Below, piece after piece: positions 46,981-57,496 of a DNA stretch of 64,000 nucleotides. Below the pieces are notes generated by a model, which searched no databases, was not told where the DNA came from, and worked only from the letters and a program-made list of their open reading frames with translations. The stretch is taken from positions 1 to 64,000 of the forward strand of contig JAEUPB010000020.1 of the NCBI GenBank assembly GCA_016789955.1, given 5' to 3'. A program made the translations under genes and the position numbers. Each line of letters begins with the position of its first letter. Positions within the stretch are counted from its first letter, which is position 1. This stretch comes from Rubrivivax sp. Lineage in GTDB: Bacteria > Pseudomonadota > Gammaproteobacteria > Burkholderiales > Burkholderiaceae_C.

Positions 46981-46996
46981 CGCAAGGGCTGTGCCA
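46981..46996 (-). promoter_or_regulatory. Sigma-54 promoter of the nifV-nifW-fixABCX operon
   Basis: On the minus strand TGGCACAGCCCTTGCG matches TGGCACG-N4-TTGCA at 13 or more informative positions, with GG and GC spaced correctly. The predicted start point is about 20 bases before the nifV ATG. A NifA site lies about 100 bp upstream. Confidence 0.85.
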
Positions 46997-47093
46997 CGCG
47001 TGTGCCGAGCCGCCGCGCCCTGTGTGCACCCAGGGCCGGCGCCACCGGCCGGGGCCTGCCGCGGCGCTGCGATGCGCGTTGCGCTGTGGGCTT

Positions 47094-47109
47094 TGTGGGG
47101 TTCGTGACA
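47094..47109. promoter_or_regulatory. NifA upstream activator sequence (nifV)
   Basis: TGT-GGGGTTCGTG-ACA is an exact TGT-N10-ACA site. It lies about 100 bp upstream of the nifV -24 box, the usual range for DNA-looping activation, and within the intergenic space after fdx. Confidence 0.8.
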
Positions 47110-47141
47110 GCCGCGCGGCACGGCGCCGGCGGCGCGCGTCG

Positions 47142-47522
47142 TCAGGCTTCGCGCGCGTGGTTCTTCGTGTAGCGCGGCAGCTCGATCACGAGCGAGGGCC
47201 CGCGCACGCGCACGCAGCACGACAGACGCGACTGCGCGTCCAGGCCCCAGGCGTCGCCGAGCTGGTCTTCCTCGTCGTCGTCGGGCGGCGCGAGGCCCTG
47301 CGCGCCGTCGCGCACGTGCACGTGGCAGGTGGCGCAGGCGCCGACCTTCTCGCAGGCGTGCTCGATGGCCACGCCATGCGCGAGCAGTTCGTCGACGAGC
47401 TCGCGGCCAGCGCGCGCATCGAACTCCAGGCCGTCCGGGCACAGCGCCGGATGCGGCAGCACGCGGATCCGCGTCGTCGGGCGGTCGGTGGCCACCGGGG
47501 GGGCGTCCTCCGACTGCTTCAT
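47142..47522 (-). CDS. fdx: ISC-type 2Fe-2S ferredoxin
   Basis: 126 residues of the adrenodoxin-like Fdx that supplies electrons for IscU-based cluster assembly. The binding cysteines are in [17 protein letters not shown] and LSCCVRV. An N-terminal extension (about 20 residues, Pro/Asp-rich) precedes the fold. It follows hscA by 5 bp and is the last gene of the iscS operon, 33 bp upstream of the NifA site for nifV. Confidence 0.93.
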   Translation of the reverse strand: MKQSEDAPPVATDRPTTRIRVLPHPALCPDGLEFDARAGRELVDELLAHGVAIEHACEKVGACATCHVHVRDGAQGLAPPDDDEEDQLGDAWGLDAQSRLSCCVRVRGPSLVIELPRYTKNHAREA

Positions 47523-47527
47523 GGCCC

Positions 47528-49435
<1,908 letters not shown>

Positions 49436-49444
49436 CGCCGGCCC

Positions 49445-49768
49445 CTAGACCGCGAACGACTCGCCGCAACCGCAGGTGGCGGCGGCGTTCGGGTTGCTGA
49501 ACTTGAAGCCTTCGTTGAGGCCTTCGCGCACCCAGTCGAGCTGCGTGCCGTCCACCAGCGGCAGGCTGCGCGCCTCCACCAGCAGCTGCACGCCCTCGCT
49601 CTCGAAGCTCACGTCGTCGGCCGTGGCCGAGTCGGCGAACTCGAGCGCATAGGCATAGCCCGAGCAGCCGCTGGTCTTCACGGCCACGCGCAGGCCCACG
49701 CCGCCGCCGCGCTGGTCCAGCGCCTTGCGGATGCGGGCCGCCGCACGGGGGGTCACGCTGAGGGACAT
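49445..49768 (-). CDS. iscA: A-type Fe-S carrier IscA
   Basis: 107 residues. Conserved cysteines are in TSGCSGYAY and at the C-terminus TCGCGESFAV, the three-Cys site of A-type carriers that pass clusters to apoproteins. It is the second A-type gene in tandem, 16 bp after the first and 9 bp before hscA. Confidence 0.92.
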   Translation of the reverse strand: MSLSVTPRAAARIRKALDQRGGGVGLRVAVKTSGCSGYAYALEFADSATADDVSFESEGVQLLVEARSLPLVDGTQLDWVREGLNEGFKFSNPNAAATCGCGESFAV

Positions 49769-49784
49769 CGCGGCCTCCGTGGCG

Positions 49785-50204
49785 TCAGACGCTGAACGAC
49801 GACCCGCAGCCGCAGGTGCTGGCGGCGTTGGGGTTGCGGATGACGAAGCGCGCGCCCTCGAGGTTGTCCTCATAGTCGATCTCGGCGCCCACCAGGTACT
49901 GCAGGCTCATCGCGTCCACCACCACCTGCACCGGGCCGCGCGTGATGCGCAGGTCGTCGGCCTTGCGCTCGTCGTCGAACGCGAAGCCGTACTGGAACCC
50001 CGAGCAGCCGCCGCCGGTGACGAAGATGCGCAGCTGCAGAGATGCGTCGCCCTCCTCGGCCAGCAGCTCGGCGACCTTGTCGACGACGGCGCTGCTGATG
50101 ACGATCGGCTCGGCTCCCTCGGGCAGCGTGTAGGGCCGCGGCGCGAGCGTGTCGGACGGGGTGCAGCTCGCGCCGGCGCGCGGCTGGGACTGGCAAGCGG
50201 ACAT
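49785..50204 (-). CDS. A-type Fe-S insertion protein (ErpA-like) with N-terminal extension
   Basis: 139 residues. Residues about 33-139 are an A-type carrier domain ([22 protein letters not shown]), closest in feel to ErpA. The first about 30 residues ([13 protein letters not shown]) are an unusual Cys-containing extension of no clear role. It lies 79 bp after iscU and 16 bp before iscA. Two different A-type carriers in one isc operon suggest specialised delivery to nitrogenase proteins; that is inference. Confidence 0.85.
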   Translation of the reverse strand: MSACQSQPRAGASCTPSDTLAPRPYTLPEGAEPIVISSAVVDKVAELLAEEGDASLQLRIFVTGGGCSGFQYGFAFDDERKADDLRITRGPVQVVVDAMSLQYLVGAEIDYEDNLEGARFVIRNPNAASTCGCGSSFSV

Positions 50205-50283
50205 GGGGCTCTCTCCTTAGGTTCGTGGGCGTGCGTTCGTAGGCGTGCGCTCGGGTTCGCGGCGCGGGCGGGCGCGCGGGCGA

Positions 50284-50706
50284 TCAGCGCGCAGCGGGCG
50301 CGCAGGCCGGCTGCTCGACGGTGCCGGACTGGCGCGCGCGGTAGTCGTCGACGGCCGCCTTGATCGCGTCCTCGGCGAGGATCGAGCAGTGGATCTTCAC
50401 CGGCGGCAGCGCCAACTCCTCGGCGATCGCGGTGTTCCTGATCGTCAGCGCCTGGTCGAGCGTCTTGCCCTTGACCCACTCGGTGACCAGCGAGCTCGAC
50501 GCGATCGCCGAGCCGCAGCCGTAGGTCTTGAAGCGCGCGTCCTCGATCACCCCGGTGGCCGGGTTCACCTTGATCTGCAGCTTCATCACGTCGCCGCAGG
50601 CCGGCGCGCCGACCATGCCGGTACCCACGCTCGCGTCGCTGGCGTCGAGGCTGCCCACGTTGCGCGGGTGCTCGTAGTGATCGATGACTTTCTCGCTGTA
50701 GGCCAT
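50284..50706 (-). CDS. iscU: Fe-S scaffold IscU
   Basis: 140 residues. It matches IscU, not the longer NifU: MAYSEKVIDHYEHPRNVGS start, cysteines in PACGDVMK, GCGSAI and KIHCSILAEDA, and the conserved Asp after the first Cys. The C-terminal NifU and middle ferredoxin domains of true NifU are missing. A short Pro/Ala tail follows. It is 12 bp after iscS. Confidence 0.96.
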   Translation of the reverse strand: MAYSEKVIDHYEHPRNVGSLDASDASVGTGMVGAPACGDVMKLQIKVNPATGVIEDARFKTYGCGSAIASSSLVTEWVKGKTLDQALTIRNTAIAEELALPPVKIHCSILAEDAIKAAVDDYRARQSGTVEQPACAPAAR

Positions 50707-50718
50707 GGTCGTCTTCCT

Positions 50719-51939
50719 TCAGTGGGCGGCCCACCGGACGGTGTTCAGGTCGATGCCGGCGCAGTGCAGGTCCCACAGCGGGCTCAGCGCGCGCAGCCGC
50801 TCGACGGTGGCGCGCACCTGCGCGACGGCACGGTCGACGTCCTGCACGGTGGTGTAGCGGCCGATCGAGAAGCGGATCGAGCTGTGCGCCACCTCGTCGG
50901 GCAGCCCGAGCGCGCGCAGCACGTAGCTGGGCTCGAGGCTGGCCGACGTGCAGGCCGAGCCCGACGACACGGCGATGCCCTTCATGCCCATCAGCAGCGA
51001 CTCGCCCTCGACGAACTGGAAGCTCACGTTCAGGTTGTGCGGCACGCGCTGCTCGAGGTGGCCGTTGACGCGCACCTCGGGGATCGCCTGCACACCCGCC
51101 AGCAGCCGGTCGCGCAGCGCGCGGATGCGCTCGTTCTCGGTGCCCATGGTGTCGTGCGCGAGCTGGTACGCCGCGCCCATGCCGACGATCTGGTGCGTCG
51201 GCAGCGTGCCCGAGCGCAGCCCGCGCTCGTGGCCGCCGCCGTGCATCTGCGCCTCGATGCGCACGCGCGGCTTGCGCCGCACGTACAGCGCACCGATGCC
51301 CTTGGGCCCGTAGGTCTTGTGCGCCGACAGGCTCATCAGGTCCACCGGCAGCGTCGACAGGTCGATCGCGACCTTGCCGCTGGCCTGCGCGGCGTCGACG
51401 TGGAACAGGATGCGGCGCGCACGGCACAGCGCGCCGATCGCCGCGATGTCCTGGATCACGCCGATCTCGTTGTTGACGTACATCACCGACACCAGGATCG
51501 TGTCGGGCCGCAGCGCGGCCTCGAGCGCGGCCAGGTCCACCAGGCCGTCGGGCTGCACGTCGAGGTAGGTCACCTCGAAACCGTCGCGCTCGAGCTCGCG
51601 CATCGTGTCGAGCACGGCCTTGTGCTCGGTCTTCAGCGTCACGAGGTGGCGGCCGCGGGCGCGGTGGAACTGCGCCGCGCCCTTGATCGCGAGGTTGTTC
51701 GATTCGGTGGCGCCCGAGGTCCACGCGATCTCGCGCGGGTCTGCGCCGATCAGCTGCGCCACCCGCTCGCGGGCGATCTCCACCGCCTCCTCGGCGGCCC
51801 AGCCGTAGGCGTGGCTGCGCGAGGCCGGGTTGCCGAACTGCTCCGTCAGGTAGGGCAGCATCTGCTGCACCACGCGCGGGTCCACCGGCGTGGTGGCGGC
51901 GTAGTCCAGGTAGATCGGCGGGCTGTCCTGCGGGTCCAT
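50719..51939 (-). CDS. iscS: Cysteine desulfurase IscS
   Basis: 406 residues. The PLP lysine is in [10 protein letters not shown] and the catalytic Cys loop is [20 protein letters not shown]. The C-terminal [19 protein letters not shown] ending is that of IscS, not NifS. It supplies sulfur for clusters. It is first in the operon, about 36 bp downstream of a sigma-54 promoter, so this house-keeping-type enzyme is under nitrogen-fixation control here. Confidence 0.95.
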   Translation of the reverse strand: MDPQDSPPIYLDYAATTPVDPRVVQQMLPYLTEQFGNPASRSHAYGWAAEEAVEIARERVAQLIGADPREIAWTSGATESNNLAIKGAAQFHRARGRHLVTLKTEHKAVLDTMRELERDGFEVTYLDVQPDGLVDLAALEAALRPDTILVSVMYVNNEIGVIQDIAAIGALCRARRILFHVDAAQASGKVAIDLSTLPVDLMSLSAHKTYGPKGIGALYVRRKPRVRIEAQMHGGGHERGLRSGTLPTHQIVGMGAAYQLAHDTMGTENERIRALRDRLLAGVQAIPEVRVNGHLEQRVPHNLNVSFQFVEGESLLMGMKGIAVSSGSACTSASLEPSYVLRALGLPDEVAHSSIRFSIGRYTTVQDVDRAVAQVRATVERLRALSPLWDLHCAGIDLNTVRWAAH

Positions 51940-51974
51940 CGTCGGCGCTCCGGGCTGGCGGTTGCCCGTGCTTT

Positions 51975-51990
51975 CGCATGGACCGTGCCA
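51975..51990 (-). promoter_or_regulatory. Sigma-54 promoter of the iscS operon
   Basis: On the minus strand TGGCACGGTCCATGCG has a perfect TGGCACG -24 box and the GC of the -12 box at the correct spacing (ATGCG against TTGCA). The expected start point is about 25 bases before the iscS ATG. Confidence 0.8.
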
Positions 51991-52094
51991 GCCCGCCGGC
52001 GGAGCGCGTGCTCCATCAAATCAGTCACTTGGCGCCGCCTGCGCGGCCGCCCGGCCGGCGACGCGGCGCCGCCGGACGCGCCGCCTGTCGGCTT

Positions 52095-52110
52095 TGTCGG
52101 AACGCCGACA
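52095..52110. promoter_or_regulatory. NifA upstream activator sequence (iscS)
   Basis: TGT-CGGAACGCCG-ACA is an exact TGT-N10-ACA site about 105 bp upstream of the -24 box of the iscS promoter. The spacing is almost the same as for the nifV site. Confidence 0.78.
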
Positions 52111-52157
52111 TCGCCCGCAGCGCCCACCATCGCGGCGGGATGCGGGCGCGACGCAGG

Positions 52158-53213
52158 CTACTTGCCGAACACCAGGTACAGCGGGTCGTCGGTGGTGGCG
52201 TGACGCACCTGGGCGTTGTCGAACGCCGCGAACCCGAAGCCGTAGCGGGCGCCGAGATCCTTGAACTGCACGTCGAACCGGCTGCCCGTCACCAGCTTGC
52301 GGCTCACGAACGACGTGTAGACGCCGTCCTTCCACGTCATCGTGACGCGGATGTCGGCGCGGTCGCCCTGCAGCGGATAGACCACGTACGACGCGACCTC
52401 GTCACCGGGCTTGAAGCGGCTGTCGTCGAACGGCACCTGCTCGCCGTCCTTGATGTAGGGCGTGCCGCCGGCGTTCAGCGGCTTGCCGTCGCGCGCCATG
52501 AACTCGGGCTTGCCGTTGACGAGGTTGAAGCCCTTGTACTCGCCGGTGGCGGTGCCGGGGTCGCTCTTGCGGCCCGCGTTGGGGCTCGCCTTGGGGTCGT
52601 AGCGCGTGTGGTCGGCGTACTGGTCGTCCGCGTAGCCGAACGGCCCCGTGCGCGACCCCTTCATGTGCCACATGTCGGCGATCTCGCCTTCGCGCGCGGT
52701 GTACTTGTTGCCGTAGGGCTTGCCCTGGTCGAGGTGGCACAGCGCCGCGCAGCCTTCCTTGTCGAACGCCTTGATCGAGTTGTCGATCGGCCAGATCATG
52801 GCCCACTTGTCCTCGTAGTAGACGTTGTCGTCGCCGCCCTTGTCGGCCGGGTCCTTCAGCTTCTTCCAGGTGCCGTCGGCCTGCTTCTGGTACGGCCCGC
52901 GGCGCACGGAGTACGTCGGGTCGGTGTGGCGGATCAGCAGGTACAGCATGTCGCTGGTGTAGGCCGCCTGCAGCGTGACCTTGCTGTCGCCCTTCTCGCC
53001 CGGCTTGGCGCCGTGGTTGGCTCCATCGGCCGCCACCACCGAGAGCGGCCGTGCGCGGGCCCACAGCGGATCGGTCGCACCACTGGGCGCAGCCGCTGCC
53101 TTCAACGCCACCAGCGTGTTGGGCGACCCCTGATCGAGGTTGGACTGGCAACCGGCGAGTGCTGCGAGCGCTCCGGCCAGGCCCAGGGTCGAGAGTCGAA
53201 GCGTCGTCTTCAT
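52158..53213 (-). CDS. Ethylbenzene dehydrogenase-related haem lipoprotein
   Basis: 351 residues with a lipobox (LAALAGCQSN, Cys 21). The domain resembles the haem-b-binding gamma subunit of ethylbenzene/DMSO-reductase-type enzymes (EB_dh): SDMLYLLIRHTDPTYS, EDKWAMIWPID and a C-terminal VVYPLQGDRADIRVTMTW. A C-x3-CH sequence (CAALCH) could bind haem covalently or a metal. No molybdopterin catalytic subunit is nearby. It is 50 bp before the iscS NifA site but transcribed from its own promoter region. Function unknown; periplasmic electron transfer is likely. Confidence 0.75.
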   Translation of the reverse strand: MKTTLRLSTLGLAGALAALAGCQSNLDQGSPNTLVALKAAAAPSGATDPLWARARPLSVVAADGANHGAKPGEKGDSKVTLQAAYTSDMLYLLIRHTDPTYSVRRGPYQKQADGTWKKLKDPADKGGDDNVYYEDKWAMIWPIDNSIKAFDKEGCAALCHLDQGKPYGNKYTAREGEIADMWHMKGSRTGPFGYADDQYADHTRYDPKASPNAGRKSDPGTATGEYKGFNLVNGKPEFMARDGKPLNAGGTPYIKDGEQVPFDDSRFKPGDEVASYVVYPLQGDRADIRVTMTWKDGVYTSFVSRKLVTGSRFDVQFKDLGARYGFGFAAFDNAQVRHATTDDPLYLVFGK

Positions 53214-53410
53214 GGTCGGTCCTTTCGTGTCTGCCTGTCGGCCTGTGCACGACAGGACAGGACCAGTGTCGGACGCACCCTGGGGGTGCCCTTGTCCTGC
53301 GTCAATCGCCGGCCGCGTCGGGCCCCGATCCATGACCTGACGCAACACCGCCCTTGCGCGCCGCTCGCACAGTCCTGCCTAGACAACCACGAACGCCCCC
53401 AGGGATCGCC

Positions 53411-54751
53411 ATGCTCTTCACGCTGCAGATCGCCCTCATCCTCGTCTGCCTCTTCTACGGCGCGCGCAAGGGCGGCGTCGCGCTCGGGCTGCTCGGCGGC
53501 ATCGGCATCGTGCTGCTGGTGTACGCCTTCGGGCTGCCGCCGGGCAAGCCGCCGGTGGACGTGATGCTGACGATCGTGGCCGTGGTGGCCGCGTCGGCGA
53601 CGCTGCAGGCCTCGGGCGGGCTGGACGTGCTGCTGCAACTCGCCGAGAAGCTGCTGCGGCGCAACCCGCGCTACGTGTCGATCCTGGCGCCGTTCACGAC
53701 CTGCATCCTCACGATGCTGTGCGGCACCGGCCACGTGGTCTACACGATGCTGCCGATCATCTACGACATCGCGATCAAGAACGGCATCCGCCCCGAGCGC
53801 CCGATGGCGGCCTCGTCGATCGCCAGCCAGATGGGCATCATCGCCAGCCCCGTCTCGGTGGCCATCGTCTCGCTGGCCGCGTTCCTGGCCAAGGCGCCGG
53901 CCGGCGCGCCGGTGATCGGCTTCGTCACGCTGCTGTCGGTGACCATCCCGTCGACGCTCGTCGGCGTGCTGATGATCGGCCTGTTCAGCTGGTTCCGCGG
54001 CAAGGACCTCGACCAGGACGCGGACTTCCAGGCCCTCGTCGCCACGCCCGAAGGCCGCGAGCGCGTCTACGGCAAGAGCGCCACGATGCTCGGCCAGCGG
54101 CTGAGCCCGCAGCAGTGGACGGCGATGTGGATCTTCGTCGGCGCCATCGCCGTGGTGGCGCTGCTCGGGGCCGTCGAGTCGCTGCGGCCGCTGGTGGGCG
54201 GCAAGCCGCTGTCGATGGTGCTGACGATCCAGATGTTCATGCTGATGGCCGGCGCGCTGATCGTCGTGTTCACGAAGGTCAACCCGGCCTCGATCGGCTC
54301 CAGCGAAGTGTTCCGCGCCGGGATGATCGCGGTGGTGGCGGTGTTCGGCGTCGCGTGGATGGCCGACACCGTGTTCGAGGCCAACCTGCCGACGATCAAA
54401 GGCGCGCTGGCCGACCTCGTGAAGACGCAGCCGTGGACCTTCGCGATCGCGCTGCTGGTGGTGAGCAAGCTCGTCAACTCGCAGGCCGCTGCGATCAGCG
54501 CCATGGTGCCGGTGGGCCTGGCGATCGGCGTGCCGCCGGGCTACGTGGTGGCCTTCGCCGCCGCCTGCTACGGCTACTACATCCTGCCGACCTACCCGAG
54601 CGACCTCGCGACGATCCAGTTCGACCGCTCGGGCACCACGCACATCGGCAAGTACGTCGTCAACCACAGCTTCATCGCGCCGGGTCTGATCGGCGTGGCG
54701 AGTTCCTGCGTGGCCGGCTGGCTGATCGCGGCGTCGCGCGGGCTGGTCTGA
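53411..54751 (+). CDS. Anaerobic C4-dicarboxylate transporter (Dcu family)
   Basis: 446 residues with about ten to twelve membrane segments. Family blocks include [40 protein letters not shown] and the C-terminal [22 protein letters not shown]. DcuA/DcuB proteins exchange fumarate, malate or aspartate for succinate across the inner membrane under low oxygen. It lies 197 bp from the divergent lipoprotein gene. Carbon supply for nitrogen fixation, or fumarate exchange, fits the location. No DcuSR genes are adjacent. Confidence 0.92.
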   Translation: MLFTLQIALILVCLFYGARKGGVALGLLGGIGIVLLVYAFGLPPGKPPVDVMLTIVAVVAASATLQASGGLDVLLQLAEKLLRRNPRYVSILAPFTTCILTMLCGTGHVVYTMLPIIYDIAIKNGIRPERPMAASSIASQMGIIASPVSVAIVSLAAFLAKAPAGAPVIGFVTLLSVTIPSTLVGVLMIGLFSWFRGKDLDQDADFQALVATPEGRERVYGKSATMLGQRLSPQQWTAMWIFVGAIAVVALLGAVESLRPLVGGKPLSMVLTIQMFMLMAGALIVVFTKVNPASIGSSEVFRAGMIAVVAVFGVAWMADTVFEANLPTIKGALADLVKTQPWTFAIALLVVSKLVNSQAAAISAMVPVGLAIGVPPGYVVAFAAACYGYYILPTYPSDLATIQFDRSGTTHIGKYVVNHSFIAPGLIGVASSCVAGWLIAASRGLV

Positions 54752-54764
54752 GGGGAGGCGCGGC

Positions 54765-54795
54765 ACGCGCGCGCCGGCTCGGGCCGGCGGCGCGC
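54765..54795. terminator. Bidirectional hairpin between convergent dcu-type gene and modE
   Basis: A GC-rich inverted repeat (CGCGCGCCGGC with GCCGGCGGCGCGC around a TCGG loop) fills the 55-bp space between the two convergent stops. One base bulges and no U-run is clear, but position and strength fit a shared transcript end. Confidence 0.5.
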
Positions 54796-54806
54796 GGCGG
54801 CACCGG

Positions 54807-55598
54807 TCAGGGCTGCGTCGCCACCATCACCGCGGAGGCCTTGAACACCGCTGTGGCCGGCGTGCCGACGGCCAGGCCCAGCGCCTCCACGCCCTCGTTG
54901 GTGACGGTGGCCGTCACGGCCGCCCCGCCCGGCAGCGTGACCACCACCACCGACGACACCGCGCCGCGCTCGACGCGCGACACCGTGCCCGCGAGCTGGT
55001 TGCGCGCCGAGAGCTGCCAGCCGGCGAAGTCGGTGACGAGCACGATGGCCGAGGCCTTGACCAGCGCCAGCGCCTCCTGGCCCTTCTTCAGCTTCAGGCG
55101 CTTGGCGGCGGCACTCGTCATCGTGGCGGCGATCTCGCCGCCGGCGGCGAGCGCGATCGTGGCTTGCGCCGAAACGGGGCCGATGTCGACGGCGGTCACG
55201 GTGCCGGCGTACTGGTTGCGGGCGGTGGTCTTCATGGACATCCTTCGCAGCAGCCCGTGCAGGGCCGGTAGCCGGGCCAGGCGCGCTTCCTGCGCCCGGA
55301 CGAAGTCGCGGTGTTCGGCCTGGAGCTGGCGCCAGGCGCCCAGCAGCTCGAGCGCGGCCGGCGTGAGCCGCGTGCCGCCGCCACCGGGGCCGCCGGTGGT
55401 GGTCTGCAGCAGCGGCTCCTGCGCCAGGTTGCAGGCCGTCTCCAGCATCAGCCAGGCGCCCTTGTAGCTGAGGCCTGCGGTCTTCGCGGCGCGGTTGATC
55501 GAACCGGTGGCGTGCAGCGCCTCGAGCAGCGCGAAGAAGCGCGCGTCCAGCCGGCCCGCGATCCTCAGCTCGGCGGTGAGCAGGGCACCGTCGCTCAT
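54807..55598 (-). CDS. modE: Molybdate-responsive regulator ModE
   Basis: 263 residues. The N-terminal LysR-like winged helix (about 1-115; FFALLEALHATGSINRAAKTAGLSYKGAWLMLE) is followed by two Mop/TOBE domains that bind molybdate (RNQYAGTVTAVDIG at about 126 and RNQLAGTVSRVERG at about 198). ModE represses mod genes when molybdate is plentiful. It is 13 bp after modC, last in a modABCE order. A ModE-like inverted repeat lies before modA. Confidence 0.94.
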   Translation of the reverse strand: MSDGALLTAELRIAGRLDARFFALLEALHATGSINRAAKTAGLSYKGAWLMLETACNLAQEPLLQTTTGGPGGGGTRLTPAALELLGAWRQLQAEHRDFVRAQEARLARLPALHGLLRRMSMKTTARNQYAGTVTAVDIGPVSAQATIALAAGGEIAATMTSAAAKRLKLKKGQEALALVKASAIVLVTDFAGWQLSARNQLAGTVSRVERGAVSSVVVVTLPGGAAVTATVTNEGVEALGLAVGTPATAVFKASAVMVATQP

Positions 55599-55611
55599 CG
55601 TGGGCTCGCCT

Positions 55612-56700
55612 TCATTCCATCAGCGCCACGGTCTTGACCTGCGCCCACACCGGCATGCCGGGTTGCAGTTCCAGCGCATGCGCCGAACGCCGCGTGAGCC
55701 GCGCCACCACCGGGCTGGCGCCCACCCGCACGCGCACGAGCGCCAGCGCCGGGTGCTCGTCGTCGGCGATCTGCTCCACCGTGCCGCGCAGCTGGTTGCC
55801 GATGCTGGTGCCGGTCTGCGGCGCGCGCGTCAGGCTCACGTCGCGCGCCAGCAGCCGCACGCGCACCGCGCGACCGACCGGCAGGCCCTGGTCGCGCGCC
55901 CAGACGCTGAAGTCGGCCGCGCCCGCGGCGCCACCGACGGCCAGCCGCGCCAGCTGCCACGGCGCGTCGCGCTCGGCCACCACGGCCTCGAGCACCACGC
56001 CGGCGCCTTCGCCGCGCGCGGTGGGCACGTCCAGCCGCGACATCACGTCGGCCACCGGGCCGGCGGCCACCACGCGGCCGGCCTCCATCAGCACGAGGTG
56101 GTGGGCCAGCCGCGCCACCTCCTCGATCGCATGGCTGACGTAGAGGATGGGGATCGCCAGCTCGGCGTGCAGCCGGTCGAGGTAGGGCAGCACCTCGGCC
56201 TTGCGCGCCGCGTCCAGCGCCGCCAGCGGCTCATCCAGCAGCAAGAGGCGCGGGCTGGTGGCCAGCGCCCGCGCGATGGCCACGCGCTGGCGCTCGCCGC
56301 CGGAGAGCGTCTCGGGCCGGCGCGCCATCAGCGCGCCGATGCCCAGCAGTTCCACCACCTGGTCGAGCGCGATGCGGCGTGCCTCGGGCGCGATGCGCCG
56401 GCGGCCGTAGTCGAGGTTGCGGCGCACGTCCAGGTGCGGGAACAGCGCCGACTCCTGGATCACGTAGCCCAGCGCACGCCGGTGCGTGGGCACGAACACG
56501 CGGGTGGCGTCGTCCTGCCACACCTCGTCGCCCAGCGCGATGCGCCCGGCCGCGCGCTCCAGCCCGGCGAAGGCGCGCAGCACCGTCGTCTTGCCGCAGC
56601 CCGAGGGACCGAACAGCGCGCTCACGCCGCGCGGCGGCAGCGCCAGCGCCACGTCGAGCGTGAAGCCCGCACGCGGCAACCGCAGCGTGGCCTCGATCAC
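55612..56700 (-). CDS. modC: Molybdate ABC transporter ATPase ModC
   Basis: 362 residues. Walker A is FGPSGCGKTT, the signature is LSGGERQRVAIARAL and Walker B is LLLLDEPLAALD. The C-terminal Mop domain (GTSIGNQLRGTVEQI) is present as in typical ModC. GTG 56700 overlaps the modB stop by four bases (GTGA) and decides the start. Confidence 0.95.
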   Translation of the reverse strand: MIEATLRLPRAGFTLDVALALPPRGVSALFGPSGCGKTTVLRAFAGLERAAGRIALGDEVWQDDATRVFVPTHRRALGYVIQESALFPHLDVRRNLDYGRRRIAPEARRIALDQVVELLGIGALMARRPETLSGGERQRVAIARALATSPRLLLLDEPLAALDAARKAEVLPYLDRLHAELAIPILYVSHAIEEVARLAHHLVLMEAGRVVAAGPVADVMSRLDVPTARGEGAGVVLEAVVAERDAPWQLARLAVGGAAGAADFSVWARDQGLPVGRAVRVRLLARDVSLTRAPQTGTSIGNQLRGTVEQIADDEHPALALVRVRVGASPVVARLTRRSAHALELQPGMPVWAQVKTVALME

Positions 56701-57386
56701 CGTGCCGCCTCGCGCGCCGCCGCGCCGGTGGGCCGGTTGACGACGTACAGCGTCACCAGCACGACCATCGCGAACACCACCATGCCGGCCGCCAGCCGGT
56801 GCGCCTGCGCGAACTCCAGCGCCTCCACGTGGCCGTAGATCGCCACCGAGAGCACACGCGTCTGGCCGGGGATGTTGCCGCCGATCATCAGCACCACGCC
56901 GAATTCGCCCACCGTGTGCGCGAAGCCGAGCACGCTGGCGGTGAGCAGGCCCGGCCGCGCCAGCGGCAGCGCCACGCTGAAGAAGCGGTCCCACGGGCTG
57001 GCGCGCAGCGTGGCCGCGGCCTCCAGCACGCGCTCGGGGATGGCCTCGAAGGCCTGCTGCAGCGGCTGCACGACGAACGGCATCGAGTACAGCACCGAGG
57101 CCACCACCAGCCCGGTGAAGGTGAACGGCAGCCGGCCGAGGCCCAGCGCCTCGGTGGCCTGCCCCACCGGCCCCTGCGGCCCCATCAGCAGCAGCAGATA
57201 GAAGCCCAGCACCGACGGCGGCAGCACCAGCGGCATCGCCACCAGCGAGGCCACGAGCGGCTTGGCACGCGACCGCGTGCGCGCCAGCCACCACGCCACC
57301 GGCGTGCCGGCCACCAGCAGCAGCAGCGTCGTCAGCGCCGCGAGCTGCGCCGTCAGGCGCACCGTGGTCCAGTCGGCCTGCGTCAT
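56697..57386 (-). CDS. modB: Molybdate ABC transporter permease ModB
   Basis: 229 residues with about five membrane helices. The cytosolic coupling loop with LEAAATLRASPWDRFFSVALPLARPG (EAA motif) and GFAHTVGEFGVVLMIGGNIPG identify ModB. ATG 57386 is preferred; the frame stays open upstream through the repeat element and is not needed. It lies 108 bp after modA, a gap filled by repeated sequence. Confidence 0.95.
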   Translation of the reverse strand: MTQADWTTVRLTAQLAALTTLLLLVAGTPVAWWLARTRSRAKPLVASLVAMPLVLPPSVLGFYLLLLMGPQGPVGQATEALGLGRLPFTFTGLVVASVLYSMPFVVQPLQQAFEAIPERVLEAAATLRASPWDRFFSVALPLARPGLLTASVLGFAHTVGEFGVVLMIGGNIPGQTRVLSVAIYGHVEALEFAQAHRLAAGMVVFAMVVLVTLYVVNRPTGAAAREAAR

Positions 57387-57407
57387 CCGCGCACGGGTCC
57401 GATCATC

Positions 57408-57496
57408 AGGCAACCTCCGCGCTGATCGCGCTCCGGTGTGAGCGCTTTGGAGCGGCCATGCGCGCTCACGAGGCAACCTCCGCGCTGATCGCGCTC
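57408..57496. repeat. Repeat unit between modA and modB (tandem 26-bp ends, 44-bp dispersed core)
   Basis: A 26-bp sequence starting AGGCAACCTCCGCGCTGATC is present at 57408-57433 and again exactly at 57471-57496, giving a 63-bp period. The enclosed segment 57428-57471 is identical over 44 bases to 59726-59769. The second 26-mer runs into the modA stop codon. The minus strand encodes [14 protein letters not shown] after a GTG. It has no similarity to an insertion sequence that I recognise. Confidence 0.8.

Noticed and set aside
50719-51939. Calling this gene nifS.
   Set aside because: The catalytic loop and C-terminal ending are those of IscS, and the adjacent scaffold is IscU rather than NifU.
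53292-53305. FNR/Anr-like TTGTC-N4-GTCAA before the Dcu carrier gene.
   Set aside because: Only about 7 of 10 conserved positions match; anaerobic control is plausible but the site alone does not support it.
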